Of a DNA stretch of 64,000 nucleotides, positions 38,329 through 52,700 are shown piece by piece. The notes below the pieces were generated by a model that saw nothing but the letters and a program-made list of their open reading frames with translations, had not been told where the DNA came from and ran no database searches. Position numbers and translations under genes: made by a program. How positions within the stretch are numbered: the stretch's first letter is position 1; each line of letters opens with the position of its first letter. The stretch is from Echiichthys vipera (taxonomy: Eukaryota; Chordata; Actinopteri; Perciformes; Trachinidae), in NCBI GenBank assembly GCA_963691815.1, contig OY829654.1, forward strand, positions 28,655,188 through 28,719,187, given 5' to 3'.

Positions 38329-38665
38329 CTAACCCTAACCCTAACCCTCTAAAATAACCCTAATCCTAAACCCTAACCCTAACCCTAATCCCAAACCTTA
38401 ACCCTATTTTGAATACGCCATAACTTTTGATAGGAGCGTCGTAGAGACTCCATCTTGGTACCAATGGAAAGGGCGAGGCCATAATTAGGGGGGTAGGCGA
38501 AGTCTCAACATAGGAGCACCTAAGGAAAAAAAATAGGCACAAAATTGTTTAAAATGAAAGGGTTCCCGATGTCCGATTGCAACAAAACCAGCACGAGTGC
38601 ACTCAGCGCCCATGAAATAGGGGGATAGCATAAGTTTCAAGTCTCTAAAATAACACTAACCCCTA

Positions 38666-38700
<35 letters not shown>

Positions 38701-39420
38701 TTGACCCTGAACCCTAACCCTATCCCTAACCCTAAACGTTAACCCTAAATCCTAACCCTAACCCTAACCCTAAATCCAAACCCTAACCCCAACCCTAACC
38801 CTAACCCCAACTCTAACCCCAACCCTAACCCCAACACCAACCCCAACCCTTACCCTAAGCCTAATCCTAAAACCTAGCCCTAACCCTAACATAGGCACAA
38901 AATTGTTTAAAATGAAAGGGTTCCCGATGTCCGATCGCAACAAAACCAGCATGAGAGCACTAAGTGCCCATGAAATAGGGGGGGTAGCCCAAGTTTCAAG
39001 TTTCATAAAATAACACTAACCCCTAAACCCTAACCCTAATCCCTAACCCTAACCCTAGCCCTAACACTAAACCCTAACCTTAACCCTAAACCCTAACCCT
39101 AATTCCAAACCCTAACCCTAACCTCAACCCCAACCCTAACCCTAACTCTAACCCTAATTCCAAACCCTAACCCCAACCCTAACCCTAACTCTAACCCCAA
39201 CCCTAACCCCAACCCTAACCCTAATTCCAAACCCTTACCCTAATCCCTAACCCTAATTCCAAACCCTAACCCTAACCCTAATTCCAAACCCTAACCCTAA
39301 CCCCAACCCTAACCCTAATTCCAAACCCTAACCCTAACCCTAATTCCAAACCCTAACCCTAACCCTAACCCTAATTCCAAACCCTAACCCTAACCCCAAC
39401 CCTAACCCTAACCCTAATCT
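38329..39420. repeat. divergent left edge of the array
   Basis: The first full core (about 38404-38660) has its own variants (GATAGGAGCGTCG, CAAAATTGTTTAAAATG). The second core (about 38890-39010) keeps only its distal half. A ~400-bp uninterrupted degenerate CCCTAA/CCCCAA tract follows. Confidence 0.85.
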
Positions 39421-41997
39421 CAAACCTTAACCCTATTTTAAAAAGGCCATAACTTTTGATAGGAACGTCGTAGAGACTCCATCCCGGTACCAATGGAAAG
39501 TGCATAGCCATAATTAGGGGGGTAGGCGAAGTCTCAACAAATAAGCACCTAAGGGAAAAAAAATAGGCACACAAATGTTTTATATTGAAGGGTTCCCGAT
39601 GTCCGATCGCAACGAAACCAGCACGAGTGCGCTCAGCACCCACAGAATAGGGGGGGGTAGCCAAAATTTCAAGTCTCTAAAATAACCCTAACCCCTAACC
39701 CTAACCCTAATCCTTAACCCTAACCCTAACCCTAACCCTAATCCTAAACCCTAACCCTAATCCTAATCCTAAACCCTAACCCTAACCCTAACCCTAATCT
39801 CAAACCTTAACCCTATTTTAAAAAGGCCATAACTTTTGATAGGAACGTCGTAGAGACTTCATTCTGGTACCAATGGAAAGCGCGCGGCCATAATTAGGGG
39901 GGTAGGCGAAGTCTCAACAAATGAGCACCTAAGGGAAAAAAAATAGGCACACAAATGTTTTATATCGAAGGGTTCCCGATGTCCGATCGCAACGAAACCA
40001 GCACGAGTGCGCTCAGCACCCACAAAATAGGTGGGGTAGCAAAAATTTCAAGTCTCTAAAATAACCCTAACCCCTAAACCCTAACCCTAATCCTTAACCC
40101 TAACCCTAATCCTAAACCCTAACCCTAACCCTAACCCTAATCTCAAACCTTAACCCTATTTTAAAAAGGCCATAACTTTTGATAGGAACGTCGTAGAGAC
40201 TTCATTCTGGTACCAATGGAAAGTGCATGGCCATAATTAGGGGGGTAGGCGAAGTCTCAACAAATAAGCACCTAAGGGAAAAAAAATAGGCACACAAATG
40301 TTTTATATCGAAGGGTTCCCGATGTCCGATCGCAACGAAACCAGCACGAGTGCGCTCAGCACCCACAAAATAGGGGGTGTAGCCAAAAATTCAAGTCTCT
40401 AAAATAACCCTAACCCCTAAACCCTAACCCTAATCCTAAACCCTAACCCTAACCCTAATCCTAAACCCTAACCCTAACCCTAACCCTAACCCTAATCTCA
40501 AACCTTAACCCTATTTTAAAAAGGCCATAACTTTTGATAGGAACGTCATAGAGACTCCATTCTGGTACCAATGGAAAGCACGCGGCCATAATTAGGGGTG
40601 TAGGCAAAGTCTCAACAAATGAGCACCTAAGGGAAAAAAAATAGGCACACAAATGTTTTATATCGAAGGGTTCCCGATGTCCGATCGCAACGAAACCACC
40701 ACGAGTGCGCTCAGCACCCACAAAATAGGGGGTGTAGCCAAAATTTCAAGTCTCTAAAATAACCCTAACCCCTAAACCCTAACCCTAATCCTTAACCCTA
40801 ACCCTAACCCTAATCCTAAACCCTAACCCTAACCCTAACCCTAATCTCAAACCTTAACCCTATTTTAAAAAGGCCATAACTTTTGATAGGAACGTCGTAG
40901 AGACTCCATTCTGGTACCGATGGAAAGCACGCGGCCATAATTAGGAGGGTAGGCAAAGTCTCAACAAATGAGCACCTAAGGGAAAAAAATAGGCACACAA
41001 ATGTTTTATGTCGAAGGGTTCCCGATGTCCGATCGCAACGAAACCAGCACGAGTGCGCTCAGCACCCACAAAATAGGGGGGTAGCCAAAATTTCAAGTCT
41101 CTAAAATAACCCTAACCCCTAAACCCTAACCCTAATCCTTAACCCTAACCCTAACCCTAATCCTAAACCCTAACCCTAACCCTAATCTCAAACCATAACC
41201 CGATTTTTAAAAGGCCATAACTTTTGATAGGAACGTCGTAGAGACTCCATTCCGGTACCAATGGAAAGTGCATGGCCATAATTAGGGGGGTAGGCGAAGT
41301 CCCAACAAATAAGCACCTAAGGGAAAAAAAATAGGCACACAAATGTTTTATATCGAAGGGTTACCGATGTCCGATCGCAACGAAACCAGCACGAGTGCGC
41401 TCAGCACCCACAGAATAGGGGGGGTAGCCAAAATTTCAAGTCTCTAAAATAACCCTAACCCCTAAACCCTAACCCTAATCCTTAACCCTAACCCTAACCC
41501 TAACCCTAACCCTAATCCTAAACCCTAACCCTAACCCTAATCCTAATCCTAAACCCTAACCCTAACCCTAACCCTAATCTCAAACCTTAACGCTATTTTA
41601 AAAAGGCCATAACTTTTGATAGGAACGTCGTAGAGACTTCATTCTGGTACCAATGGAAAGCACGCGGCCATTATTAGGGGGGTAGGCGAAGTCTCAACAA
41701 ATGAGCACCTAAGGGAAAAAAATAGGCACACAAATGTTTTATATCGAAGGGTTCCCGATGTCCGATCGCAAGGAAACCAGCACGAGTGCGCTCAGCACCC
41801 ACAAAATAGGTGGGGTAGCCAAAATTTCAAGTCTCTAAAATAACCCTAACCCCTAAACCCTAACCCTAATCCCTAACCCTAACCCTGATCCTAAACCCTA
41901 ACCCTAACCCTAACCCCTAAACCCTAACCCTGATCCTTAACCCTAACCCTAACCCTGATCCTAAACCCTAACCCTAATCCTAACCCTAACCCTAATC

Positions 41998-44900
41998 TCA
42001 AACCTTAACCCTATTTAAAAAAAGGCCATAACTTTTGATAGGAACGTCGTAGAGACTCCATTCCGGTACCACTGGAAAGTGTATGGCCATAATTAGGGGG
42101 GTAGGCGAAGTCTCAACAAATAAGCACCTAAGGGAAAAAAACACAGTCTCAACAAATGAGCACCTAAGGGAAAAAAAATAGGCACACAAATGTTTTATGT
42201 CGAAGGGTTCCCGATGTCCGATCGCAACGAAACCAGCACGAGTGCGCTCAGCACCCACAGAATAGGGGGGGTAGCCAAAATTTCAAGTCTCTAAAATAAC
42301 CCTAACCCCTAAACCCTAACCCTAATCCTTAACCCCAACCCCAACCCTAACCCCAACCCTAACCCCTAAACCCTAACCCTAATCCTTAACCCTAACCCTA
42401 ATCCTAAACCATAACCCTAACCCTAACCCTAATCTCAAACCTTAACCCTATTTTAAATAGGCCATAACTTTTGATAGGAACGTCGTAGAGACTCCATTCT
42501 GGTACCGATGGACAGTGCGTGGCCATAATTAGGGGGGTAGTCGAAGTCTCAACAAATGAGCACCTAAGGGGAAAAAAATAGGCATACAAATGTTTTATAT
42601 CGAAGGGTTCCCGATGTCCGATCGCAACGAAACCAGCACGAGTGCACTCAGCACCCATGAAATAGGGGGTAGCCAAAGTTTCAAGTCTCTAAAATAACCC
42701 TAACCCCTAAACCCTAACCCTAATCCTTAACCCTAACCCTAACCCTAACCCTAATCCTAAACCCTAACCCTAACCCTAACCCTAATCTCAAACCTTAACC
42801 CTATTTTAAAAAGGCCATAACTTTTGATAGGAACGTCGTAGAGACTTCATTCTGGTACCAATGGAAAGTGCATGGCCATAATTAGGGGGTAGGCGAAGTC
42901 CCAACAAATAAGCACCTAAGGGAAAAAAAATAGGTACACAAATGTTTTATATCGAAGGGTTCCCGATGTCCGATCGCAACGAAACCAGCACGAGTGCGCT
43001 CAGCACCCACAAAATAGGGGGTGTAGCCAAAATTTCAAGTCTCTAAAATAACCCTAACCCCTAAACCCTAACCCTAATCCTTAACCCTAACCCTAACCCT
43101 AATCCTAAACCCTAACCCTAACCCTAATCTCAAACCTTAACCCTATTTTAAAAAGGCCATAACTTTTGATAGGAACGTCGTAGAGACTCCATTCTGGTAC
43201 CGATGGAAAGCACGCGGCCATAATTAGGGGGGTAGGCGAAGTCTCAACAAATGAGCACCTAAGGGAAAAAAAATAGGCACACAAATGTTTTATGTCGAAG
43301 GGTTCCCGATGTCCGATCGCAACGAAACCAGCACGAGTGCGCTCAGCACCCACAAAATAGGGGGGTAGTCAAAATTTCAAGTCTCTAAAATAACCCTAAC
43401 CCCTAAACCCTAACCCTAATCCTTAACCCTAACCCTAACCCTAATCCTAAACCCTAACCCTAACCCTAACCCTAATCTCAAACCTTAACCCTATTTTAAA
43501 AAGGCCATAACTTTTGATAGGAACGTCGTAGAGACTCCATTCTGGTACCGATGGAAAGCACGCGGCCATAATTAGGAGGGTAGGCAAAGTCTCAACAAAT
43601 GAGCACCTAAGGGAAAAAAATAGGCACACAAATGTTTTATGTCGAAGGGTTCCCGATGTCCGATCGCAACGAAACCAGCACGAGTGCGCTCAGCACCCAC
43701 AAAATAGGGGGGTAGCCAAAATTTCAAGTCTCTAAAATAACCCTAACCCCTAAACCCTAACCCTAATCCTTAACCCTAACCCTAACCCTAATCCTAAACC
43801 CTAACCCTAACCCTAATCTCAAACCATAACCCTATTTTTAAAAGGCCATAACTTTTGATAGGAACGTCGTAGAGACTCCATTCCGGTACCAATGGAAAGT
43901 GCATGGCCATAATTAGGGGGGTAGGCGAAGTCCCAACAAATAAGCACCTAAGGGAAAAAAAATAGGCACACAAATGTTTTATATCGAAGGGTTACCGATG
44001 TCCGATCGCAACGAAACCAGCACGAGTGCGCTCAGCACCCACAGAATAGGGGGGGTAGCCAAAATTTCAAGTCTCTAAAATAACCCTAACCCCTAAACCC
44101 TAACCCTAATCCTTAACCCTAACCCTAACCCTAATCCTAAACCCTAACCCTAACCCTAATCCTAATCCTAAACCCTAACCCTAACCCTAACCCTAATCTC
44201 AAACCTTAACCCTATTTTAAAAAGGCCATAACTTTTGATAGGAACGTCGTAGAGACTTCATTCTGGTACCAATGGAAAGCACGCGGCCATTATTAGGGGG
44301 GTAGGCGAAGTCTCAACAAATGAGCACCTAAGGGAAAAAAATAGGCACACAAATGTTTTATATCGAAGGGTTCCCGATGTCCGATCGCAAGGAAACCAGC
44401 ACGAGTGCGCTCAGCACCCACAAAATAGGTGGGGTAGCCAAAATTTCAAGTCTCTAAAATAACCCTAACCCCTAAACCCTAACCCTAATCCCTAACCCTA
44501 ACCCTGATCCTAAACCCTAACCCTAACCCTAACCCCTAAACCCTAACCCTGATCCTTAACCCTAACCCTAACCCTGATCCTAAACCCTAACCCTAATCCT
44601 AACCCTAACCCTAATCTCAAACCTTAACCCTATTTAAAAAAAGGCCATAACTTTTGATAGGAACGTCGTAGAGACTCCATTCCGGTACCACTGGAAAGTG
44701 TATGGCCATAATTAGGGGGGTAGGCGAAGTCTCAACAAATAAGCACCTAAGGGAAAAAAACACAGTCTCAACAAATGAGCACCTAAGGGAAAAAAAATAG
44801 GCACACAAATGTTTTATGTCGAAGGGTTCCCGATGTCCGATCGCAACGAAACCAGCACGAGTGCGCTCAGCACCCACAGAATAGGGGGGGTAGCCAAAAT

Positions 44901-47900
44901 TTCAAGTCTCTAAAATAACCCTAACCCCTAAACCCTAACCCTAATCCTTAACCCCAACCCCAACCCTAACCCCAACCCTAACCCCTAAACCCTAACCCTA
45001 ATCCTTAACCCTAACCCTAATCCTAAACCATAACCCTAACCCTAACCCTAATCTCAAACCTTAACCCTATTTTAAATAGGCCATAACTTTTGATAGGAAC
45101 GTCGTAGAGACTCCATTCTGGTACCGATGGACAGTGCGTGGCCATAATTAGGGGGGTAGTCGAAGTCTCAACAAATGAGCACCTAAGGGGAAAAAAATAG
45201 GCATACAAATGTTTTATATCGAAGGGTTCCCGATGTCCGATCGCAACGAAACCAGCACGAGTGCACTCAGCACCCATGAAATAGGGGGTAGCCAAAGTTT
45301 CAAGTCTCTAAAATAACCCTAACCCCTAAACCCTAACCCTAATCCTTAACCCTAACCCTAACCCTAACCCTAATCCTAAACCCTAACCCTAACCCTAACC
45401 CTAATCTCAAACCTTAACCCTATTTTAAAAAGGCCATAACTTTTGATAGGAACGTCGTAGAGACTTCATTCTGGTACCAATGGAAAGTGCATGGCCATAA
45501 TTAGGGGGTAGGCGAAGTCCCAACAAATAAGCACCTAAGGGAAAAAAAATAGGTACACAAATGTTTTATATCGAAGGGTTCCCGATGTCCGATCGCAACG
45601 AAACCAGCACGAGTGCGCTCAGCACCCACAAAATAGGGGGTGTAGCCAAAATTTCAAGTCTCTAAAATAACCCTAACCCCTAAACCCTAACCCTAATCCT
45701 TAACCCTAACCCTAACCCTAACCCTAACCCTAATCCTAAACCCTAACCCTAACCCTAATCCTAATCCTAAACCCTAACCCTAACCCTAACCCTAATCTCA
45801 AACCTTAACGCTATTTTAAAAAGGCCATAACTTTTGATAGGAACGTCGTAGAGACTTCATTCTGGTACCAATGGAAAGCACGCGGCCATTATTAGGGGGG
45901 TAGGCGAAGTCTCAACAAATGAGCACCTAAGGGAAAAAAATAGGCACACAAATGTTTTATATCGAAGGGTTCCCGATGTCCGATCGCAAGGAAACCAGCA
46001 CGAGTGCGCTCAGCACCCACAAAATAGGTGGGGTAGCCAAAATTTCAAGTCTCTAAAATAACCCTAACCCCTAAACCCTAACCCTAATCCCTAACCCTAA
46101 CCCTGATCCTAAACCCTAACCCTAACCCTAACCCCTAAACCCTAACCCTGATCCTTAACCCTAACCCTAACCCTGATCCTAAACCCTAACCCTAATCCTA
46201 ACCCTAACCCTAATCTCAAACCTTAACCCTATTTAAAAAAAGGCCATAACTTTTGATAGGAACGTCGTAGAGACTCCATTCCGGTACCACTGGAAAGTGT
46301 ATGGCCATAATTAGGGGGGTAGGCGAAGTCTCAACAAATAAGCACCTAAGGGAAAAAAACACAGTCTCAACAAATGAGCACCTAAGGGAAAAAAAATAGG
46401 CACACAAATGTTTTATGTCGAAGGGTTCCCGATGTCCGATCGCAACGAAACCAGCACGAGTGCGCTCAGCACCCACAGAATAGGGGGGGTAGCCAAAATT
46501 TCAAGTCTCTAAAATAACCCTAACCCCTAAACCCTAACCCTAATCCTTAACCCCAACCCCAACCCTAACCCCAACCCTAACCCCTAAACCCTAACCCTAA
46601 TCCTTAACCCTAACCCTAATCCTAAACCATAACCCTAACCCTAACCCTAATCTCAAACCTTAACCCTATTTTAAATAGGCCATAACTTTTGATAGGAACG
46701 TCGTAGAGACTCCATTCTGGTACCGATGGACAGTGCGTGGCCATAATTAGGGGGGTAGTCGAAGTCTCAACAAATGAGCACCTAAGGGGAAAAAAATAGG
46801 CATACAAATGTTTTATATCGAAGGGTTCCCGATGTCCGATCGCAACGAAACCAGCACGAGTGCACTCAGCACCCATGAAATAGGGGGTAGCCAAAGTTTC
46901 AAGTCTCTAAAATAACCCTAACCCCTAAACCCTAACCCTAATCCTTAACCCTAACCCTAACCCTAACCCTAATCCTAAACCCTAACCCTAACCCTAACCC
47001 TAATCTCAAACCTTAACCCTATTTTAAAAAGGCCATAACTTTTGATAGGAACGTCGTAGAGACTTCATTCTGGTACCAATGGAAAGTGCATGGCCATAAT
47101 TAGGGGGTAGGCGAAGTCCCAACAAATAAGCACCTAAGGGAAAAAAAATAGGTACACAAATGTTTTATATCGAAGGGTTCCCGATGTCCGATCGCAACGA
47201 AACCAGCACGAGTGCGCTCAGCACCCACAAAATAGGGGGTGTAGCCAAAATTTCAAGTCTCTAAAATAACCCTAACCCCTAAACCCTAACCCTAATCCTT
47301 AACCCTAACCCTAACCCTAATCCTAAACCCTAACCCTAACCCTAATCTCAAACCTTAACCCTATTTTAAAAAGGCCATAACTTTTGATAGGAACGTCGTA
47401 GAGACTCCATTCTGGTACCGATGGAAAGCACGCGGCCATAATTAGGGGGGTAGGCGAAGTCTCAACAAATGAGCACCTAAGGGAAAAAAAATAGGCACAC
47501 AAATGTTTTATGTCGAAGGGTTCCCGATGTCCGATCGCAACGAAACCAGCACGAGTGCGCTCAGCACCCACAAAATAGGGGGGTAGTCAAAATTTCAAGT
47601 CTCTAAAATAACCCTAACCCCTAAACCCTAACCCTAATCCTTAACCCTAACCCTAACCCTAATCCTAAACCCTAACCCTAACCCTAACCCTAATCTCAAA
47701 CCTTAACCCTATTTTAAAAAGGCCATAACTTTTGATAGGAACGTCGTAGAGACTCCATTCTGGTACCGATGGAAAGCACGCGGCCATAATTAGGAGGGTA
47801 GGCAAAGTCTCAACAAATGAGCACCTAAGGGAAAAAAATAGGCACACAAATGTTTTATGTCGAAGGGTTCCCGATGTCCGATCGCAACGAAACCAGCACG

Positions 47901-48733
47901 AGTGCGCTCAGCACCCACAAAATAGGGGGGTAGCCAAAATTTCAAGTCTCTAAAATAACCCTAACCCCTAAACCCTAACCCTAATCCTTAACCCTAACCC
48001 TAACCCTAATCCTAAACCCTAACCCTAACCCTAATCTCAAACCATAACCCTATTTTTAAAAGGCCATAACTTTTGATAGGAACGTCGTAGAGACTCCATT
48101 CCGGTACCAATGGAAAGTGCATGGCCATAATTAGGGGGGTAGGCGAAGTCCCAACAAATAAGCACCTAAGGGAAAAAAAATAGGCACACAAATGTTTTAT
48201 ATCGAAGGGTTACCGATGTCCGATCGCAACGAAACCAGCACGAGTGCGCTCAGCACCCACAGAATAGGGGGGGTAGCCAAAATTTCAAGTCTCTAAAATA
48301 ACCCTAACCCCTAAACCCTAACCCTAATCCTTAACCCTAACCCTAACCCTAATCCTAAACCCTAACCCTAACCCTAATCCTAATCCTAAACCCTAACCCT
48401 AACCCTAACCCTAATCTCAAACCTTAACCCTATTTTAAAAAGGCCATAACTTTTGATAGGAACGTCGTAGAGACTTCATTCTGGTACCAATGGAAAGTGC
48501 ATGGCCATAATTAGGGGGTAGGCGAAGTCCCAACAAATAAGCACCTAAGGGAAAAAAAATAGGTACACAAATGTTTTATATCGAAGGGTTCCCGATGTCC
48601 GATCGCAACGAAACCAGCACGAGTGCGCTCAGCACCCACAAAATAGGGGGTGTAGCCAAAATTTCAAGTCTCTAAAATAACCCTAACCCCTAAACCCTAA
48701 CCCTAATCCTTAACCCTAACCCTAACCCTAATC
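41998..48733. repeat. higher-order repeat block of the array
   Basis: Multi-unit segments recur with constant offsets: units at 41998 and 42404 reappear at 44617 and 45023 (2619 bp), and at 46216 and 46622 (4218 bp). The pair at 43105 and 43447 reappears at 47323 and 47665 (4218 bp). A seven-unit ~2.62-kb period explains the first offset. Confidence 0.85.
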
Positions 48734-49756
48734 CTAAACCCTAACCCTAACCCTAATCTCAAACCTTAACCCTATTTTAAAAAGGCCATAACTTTTGATA
48801 GGAACGTCGTAGAGACTCCATTCTGGTACCGATGGAAAGCACGCGGCCATAATTAGGGGGGTAGGCGAAGTCTCAACAAATGAGCACCTAAGGGAAAAAA
48901 AATAGGCACACAAATGTTTTATGTCGAAGGGTTCCCGATGTCCGATCGCAACGAAACCAGCACGAGTGCGCTCAGCACCCACAAAATAGGGGGGTAGTCA
49001 AAATTTCAAGTCTCTAAAATAACCCTAACCCCTAAACCCTAACCCTAATCCTTAACCCTAACCCTAACCCTAACCCTAATCCTAAACCCTAACCCTAACC
49101 CTAACCCTAATCTCAAACCATAACCCTATTTTTAAAAGGCCATAACTTTTGATAGGAACGTCGTAGAGACTCCATTCCGGTACCAATGGAAAGTGCATGG
49201 CCAAAATTAGGGGGTAGGCGAAGTCCCAACAAATAAGCACCTAAGGGAAAAAAAATAGGCACACAAATGTTTTATATCGAAGGGTTCCCGATGTCCGATC
49301 GCACGAAACCAGCACGAGTGCGCTCAGCACCCACAGAATAGGGGGGTAGCCAAAATTTCAAGTCTCTAAAATAACCCTAACCCCTAAACCCTAACCCTAA
49401 TCCTTAACCCTAACCCTAACCCTAACCCTAATCCTAAACCCTAACCCTAACCCTAACCCTAATCTCAAACCATAACCCTATTTTTAAAAGGCCATAACTT
49501 TTGATAGGAACGTCGTAGAGACTCCATTCCGGTACCAATGGAAAGTGCATGGCCATAATTAGGGGGTAGGCGAAGTCCCAACAAATAAGCACCTAAGGGA
49601 AAAAAAATAGGCACACAAATGTTTTATATCGAAGGGTTCCCGATGTCCGATCGCACGAAACCAGCACGAGTGCGCTCAGCACCCACAGAATAGGGGGGTA
49701 GCCAAAATTTCAAGTCTCTAAAATAACCCTAACCCCTAAACCCTAACCCTAATCCT

Positions 49757-49773
<17 letters not shown>

Positions 49774-49796
<23 letters not shown>

Positions 49797-52700
49797 CCCT
49801 AACCCTAATCTCAAACCATAACCCTATTTTTAAAAGGCCATAACTTTTGATAGGAACGTCGTAGAGACTCCATTCCGGTACCAATGGAAAGTGCATGGCC
49901 ATAATTAGGGGGGTAGGCGAAGTCTCAACAAATAAGCATCTAAGGGAAAAAACCACAGTCTCAACAAATGAGCACCTAAGGGAAAAAAAATAGGTACACA
50001 AATGTTTTATGTCGAAGGGTTCCCGATGTCCGATCGCAACGAAACCAGCACGAGTGCGCTCAGCACCCACAGAATAGGGGGGTAGCCAAAATTTCAAGTC
50101 TCTAAAATAACCCTAACCCCTAAACCCTAACCCTAATCCTTAACCCTAACCCTAACCCTAATCCTAAACCCTAACCCTAATCCTAATCCTAAACCCTAAC
50201 CCTAACCCTAATCTCAAACCTTAACCCTATTTTAAAAAGGCCATAACTTTTGATAGGAACGTCGTAGAGACTTCATTCTGGTACCAATGGAAAGCGCGCG
50301 GCCATAATTAGGGGGGTAGGCGAAGTCTCAACAAATGAGCACCTAAGGGAAAAAAAATAGGCACACAATGTTTTATATCGAAGGGTTCCCGATGTCCGAT
50401 CGCAACGAAACCAGCACGAGTGCGCTCAGCATCCACAAAATAGGTGGGGTAGCCAAAATTTCAAGTCTCTAAAATAACCCTAACCCCTAAACCCACCCTA
50501 ATCCCTAACCCTAACCCTGATCCTAAACCCTAACCCTAACCCTAACCCTAACCCTAATCTCAAACCGTAACCCTATTTTAAAAAGGCCATAACTTTTGAT
50601 AGGAACGTCGTAGAGACTCCATTCCGGTACCAATGGAAAGTGCATGGCCATAATTAGGGGGGTAGGCGAAGTCTCAACAAATAAGCACCTAAGGGAAAAA
50701 AAATAGGCACACAAATGTTTTATGTCGAAGGGTTCCCGATGTCCGATCGCAACGAAACCAGCACGAGTGCGCTCAGCACCCACAAAATAGGGGGGGTAGC
50801 CAAAATTTCAAGTCTCTAAAATAACCCTAACCCCTAAACCCTAACCCTGATCCTTAACCCTAACCCTAACCCTAACCCTGATCCTAAACCCTAACCCTAA
50901 TCCTAACCCTAACCCTAATCTCAAACCTTAACCCTATTTAAAAAAAGGCCATAACTTTTGATAGGAACGTCGTAGAGACTCCATTCCGGTACCACTGGAA
51001 AGTGTATGGCCATAATTAGGGGGGTAGGCGAAGTCTCAACAAATAAGCATCTAAGGGAAAAAACCACAGTCTCAACAAATGAGCACCTAAGGGAAAAAAA
51101 ATAGGTACACAAATGTTTTATGTCGAAGGGTTCCCGATGTCCGATCGCAACGAAACCAGCACGAGTGCGCTCAGCACCCACAGAATAGGGGGGGTAGCCA
51201 AAATTTCAAGTCTCTAAAATAACCCTAACCCCTAAACCCTAACCCTAATCCTTAACCCCAACCCCAACCCTAACCCCAACCCTAACCCCTAAACCCTAAC
51301 CCTAATCCTTAACCCTAACCCTAATCCTAAACCATAACCCTAACCCTAACCCTAATCTCAAACCTTAACCCTATTTTAAATAGGCCATAACTTTTGATAG
51401 GAACGTCGTAGAGACTCCATTCTGGTACCGATGGACAGTGCGTGGCCATAATTAGGGGGGTAGTCGAAGTCTCAACAAATGAGCACCTAAGGGGAAAAAA
51501 ATAGGCATACAAATGTTTTATATCGAAGGGTTCCCGATGTCCGATCGCAACGAAACCAGCACAAGTGCACTCAGCACCCATGAAATAGGGGGTAGCCAAA
51601 GTTTCAAGTCTCTAAAATAACCCTAACCCCTAAACCCTAACCCTAATCCTTAACCCTAACCCTAACCCTAACCCTAATACTAAACCCTAACCCTAACCCT
51701 AACCCTAATCTCAAACCTTAACCCTATTTTAAAAAGGCCATAACTTTTGATAGGAACGTCGTAGAGACTTCATTCTGGTACCAATGGAAAGTGCATGGCC
51801 ATAATTAGGGGGTAGGCGAAGTCCCAACAAATAAGCACCTAAGGGAAAAAAAATAGGTACACAAATGTTTTATATCGAAGGGTTCCCGATGTCCGATCGC
51901 AACGAAACCAGCACGAGTGCGCTCAGCACCCACAAAATAGGGGGTGTAGCCAAAATTTCAAGTCTCTAAAATAACCCTAACCCCTAAACCCTAACCCTAA
52001 TCCTTAACCCTAACCCTAACCCTAATCCTAAACCCTAACCCTAACCCTAATCTCAAACCTTAACCCTATTTTAAAAAGGCCATAACTTTTGATAGGAACG
52101 TCGTAGAGACTCCATTCTGGTACCGATGGAAAGCACGCGGCCATAATTAGGGGGGTAGGCGAAGTCTCAACAAATGAGCACCTAAGGGAAAAAAAATAGT
52201 CACACAAATGTTTTATGTCGAAGGGTTCCCGATGTCCGATCGCAACGAAACCAGCACGAGTGCGCTCAGCACCCACAAAATAGGGGGGTAGTCAAAATTT
52301 CAAGTCTCTAAAATAACCCTAACCCCTAAACCCTAACCCTAATCCTTAACCCTAACCCTAACCCTAACCCTAATCCTAAACCCTAACCCTAACCCTAACC
52401 CTAATCTCAAACCATAACCCTATTTTTAAAAGGCCATAACTTTTGATAGGAACGTCGTAGAGACTCCATTCCGGTACCAATGGAAAGTGCATGGCCATAA
52501 TTAGGGGGTAGGCGAAGTCCCAACAAATAAGCACCTAAGGGAAAAAAAATAGGCACACAAATGTTTTATATCGAAGGGTTCCCGATGTCCGATCGCACGA
52601 AACCAGCACGAGTGCGCTCAGCACCCACAGAATAGGGGGGTAGCCAAAATTTCAAGTCTCTAAAATAACCCTAACCCCTAAACCCTAACCCTAATCCTTA

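Noticed and set aside
38770..39006. 78-codon frame with long VRV/GVGVRV tail as a protein
   Set aside because: The repetitive half is translated degenerate telomere repeat; the other half is the satellite core.
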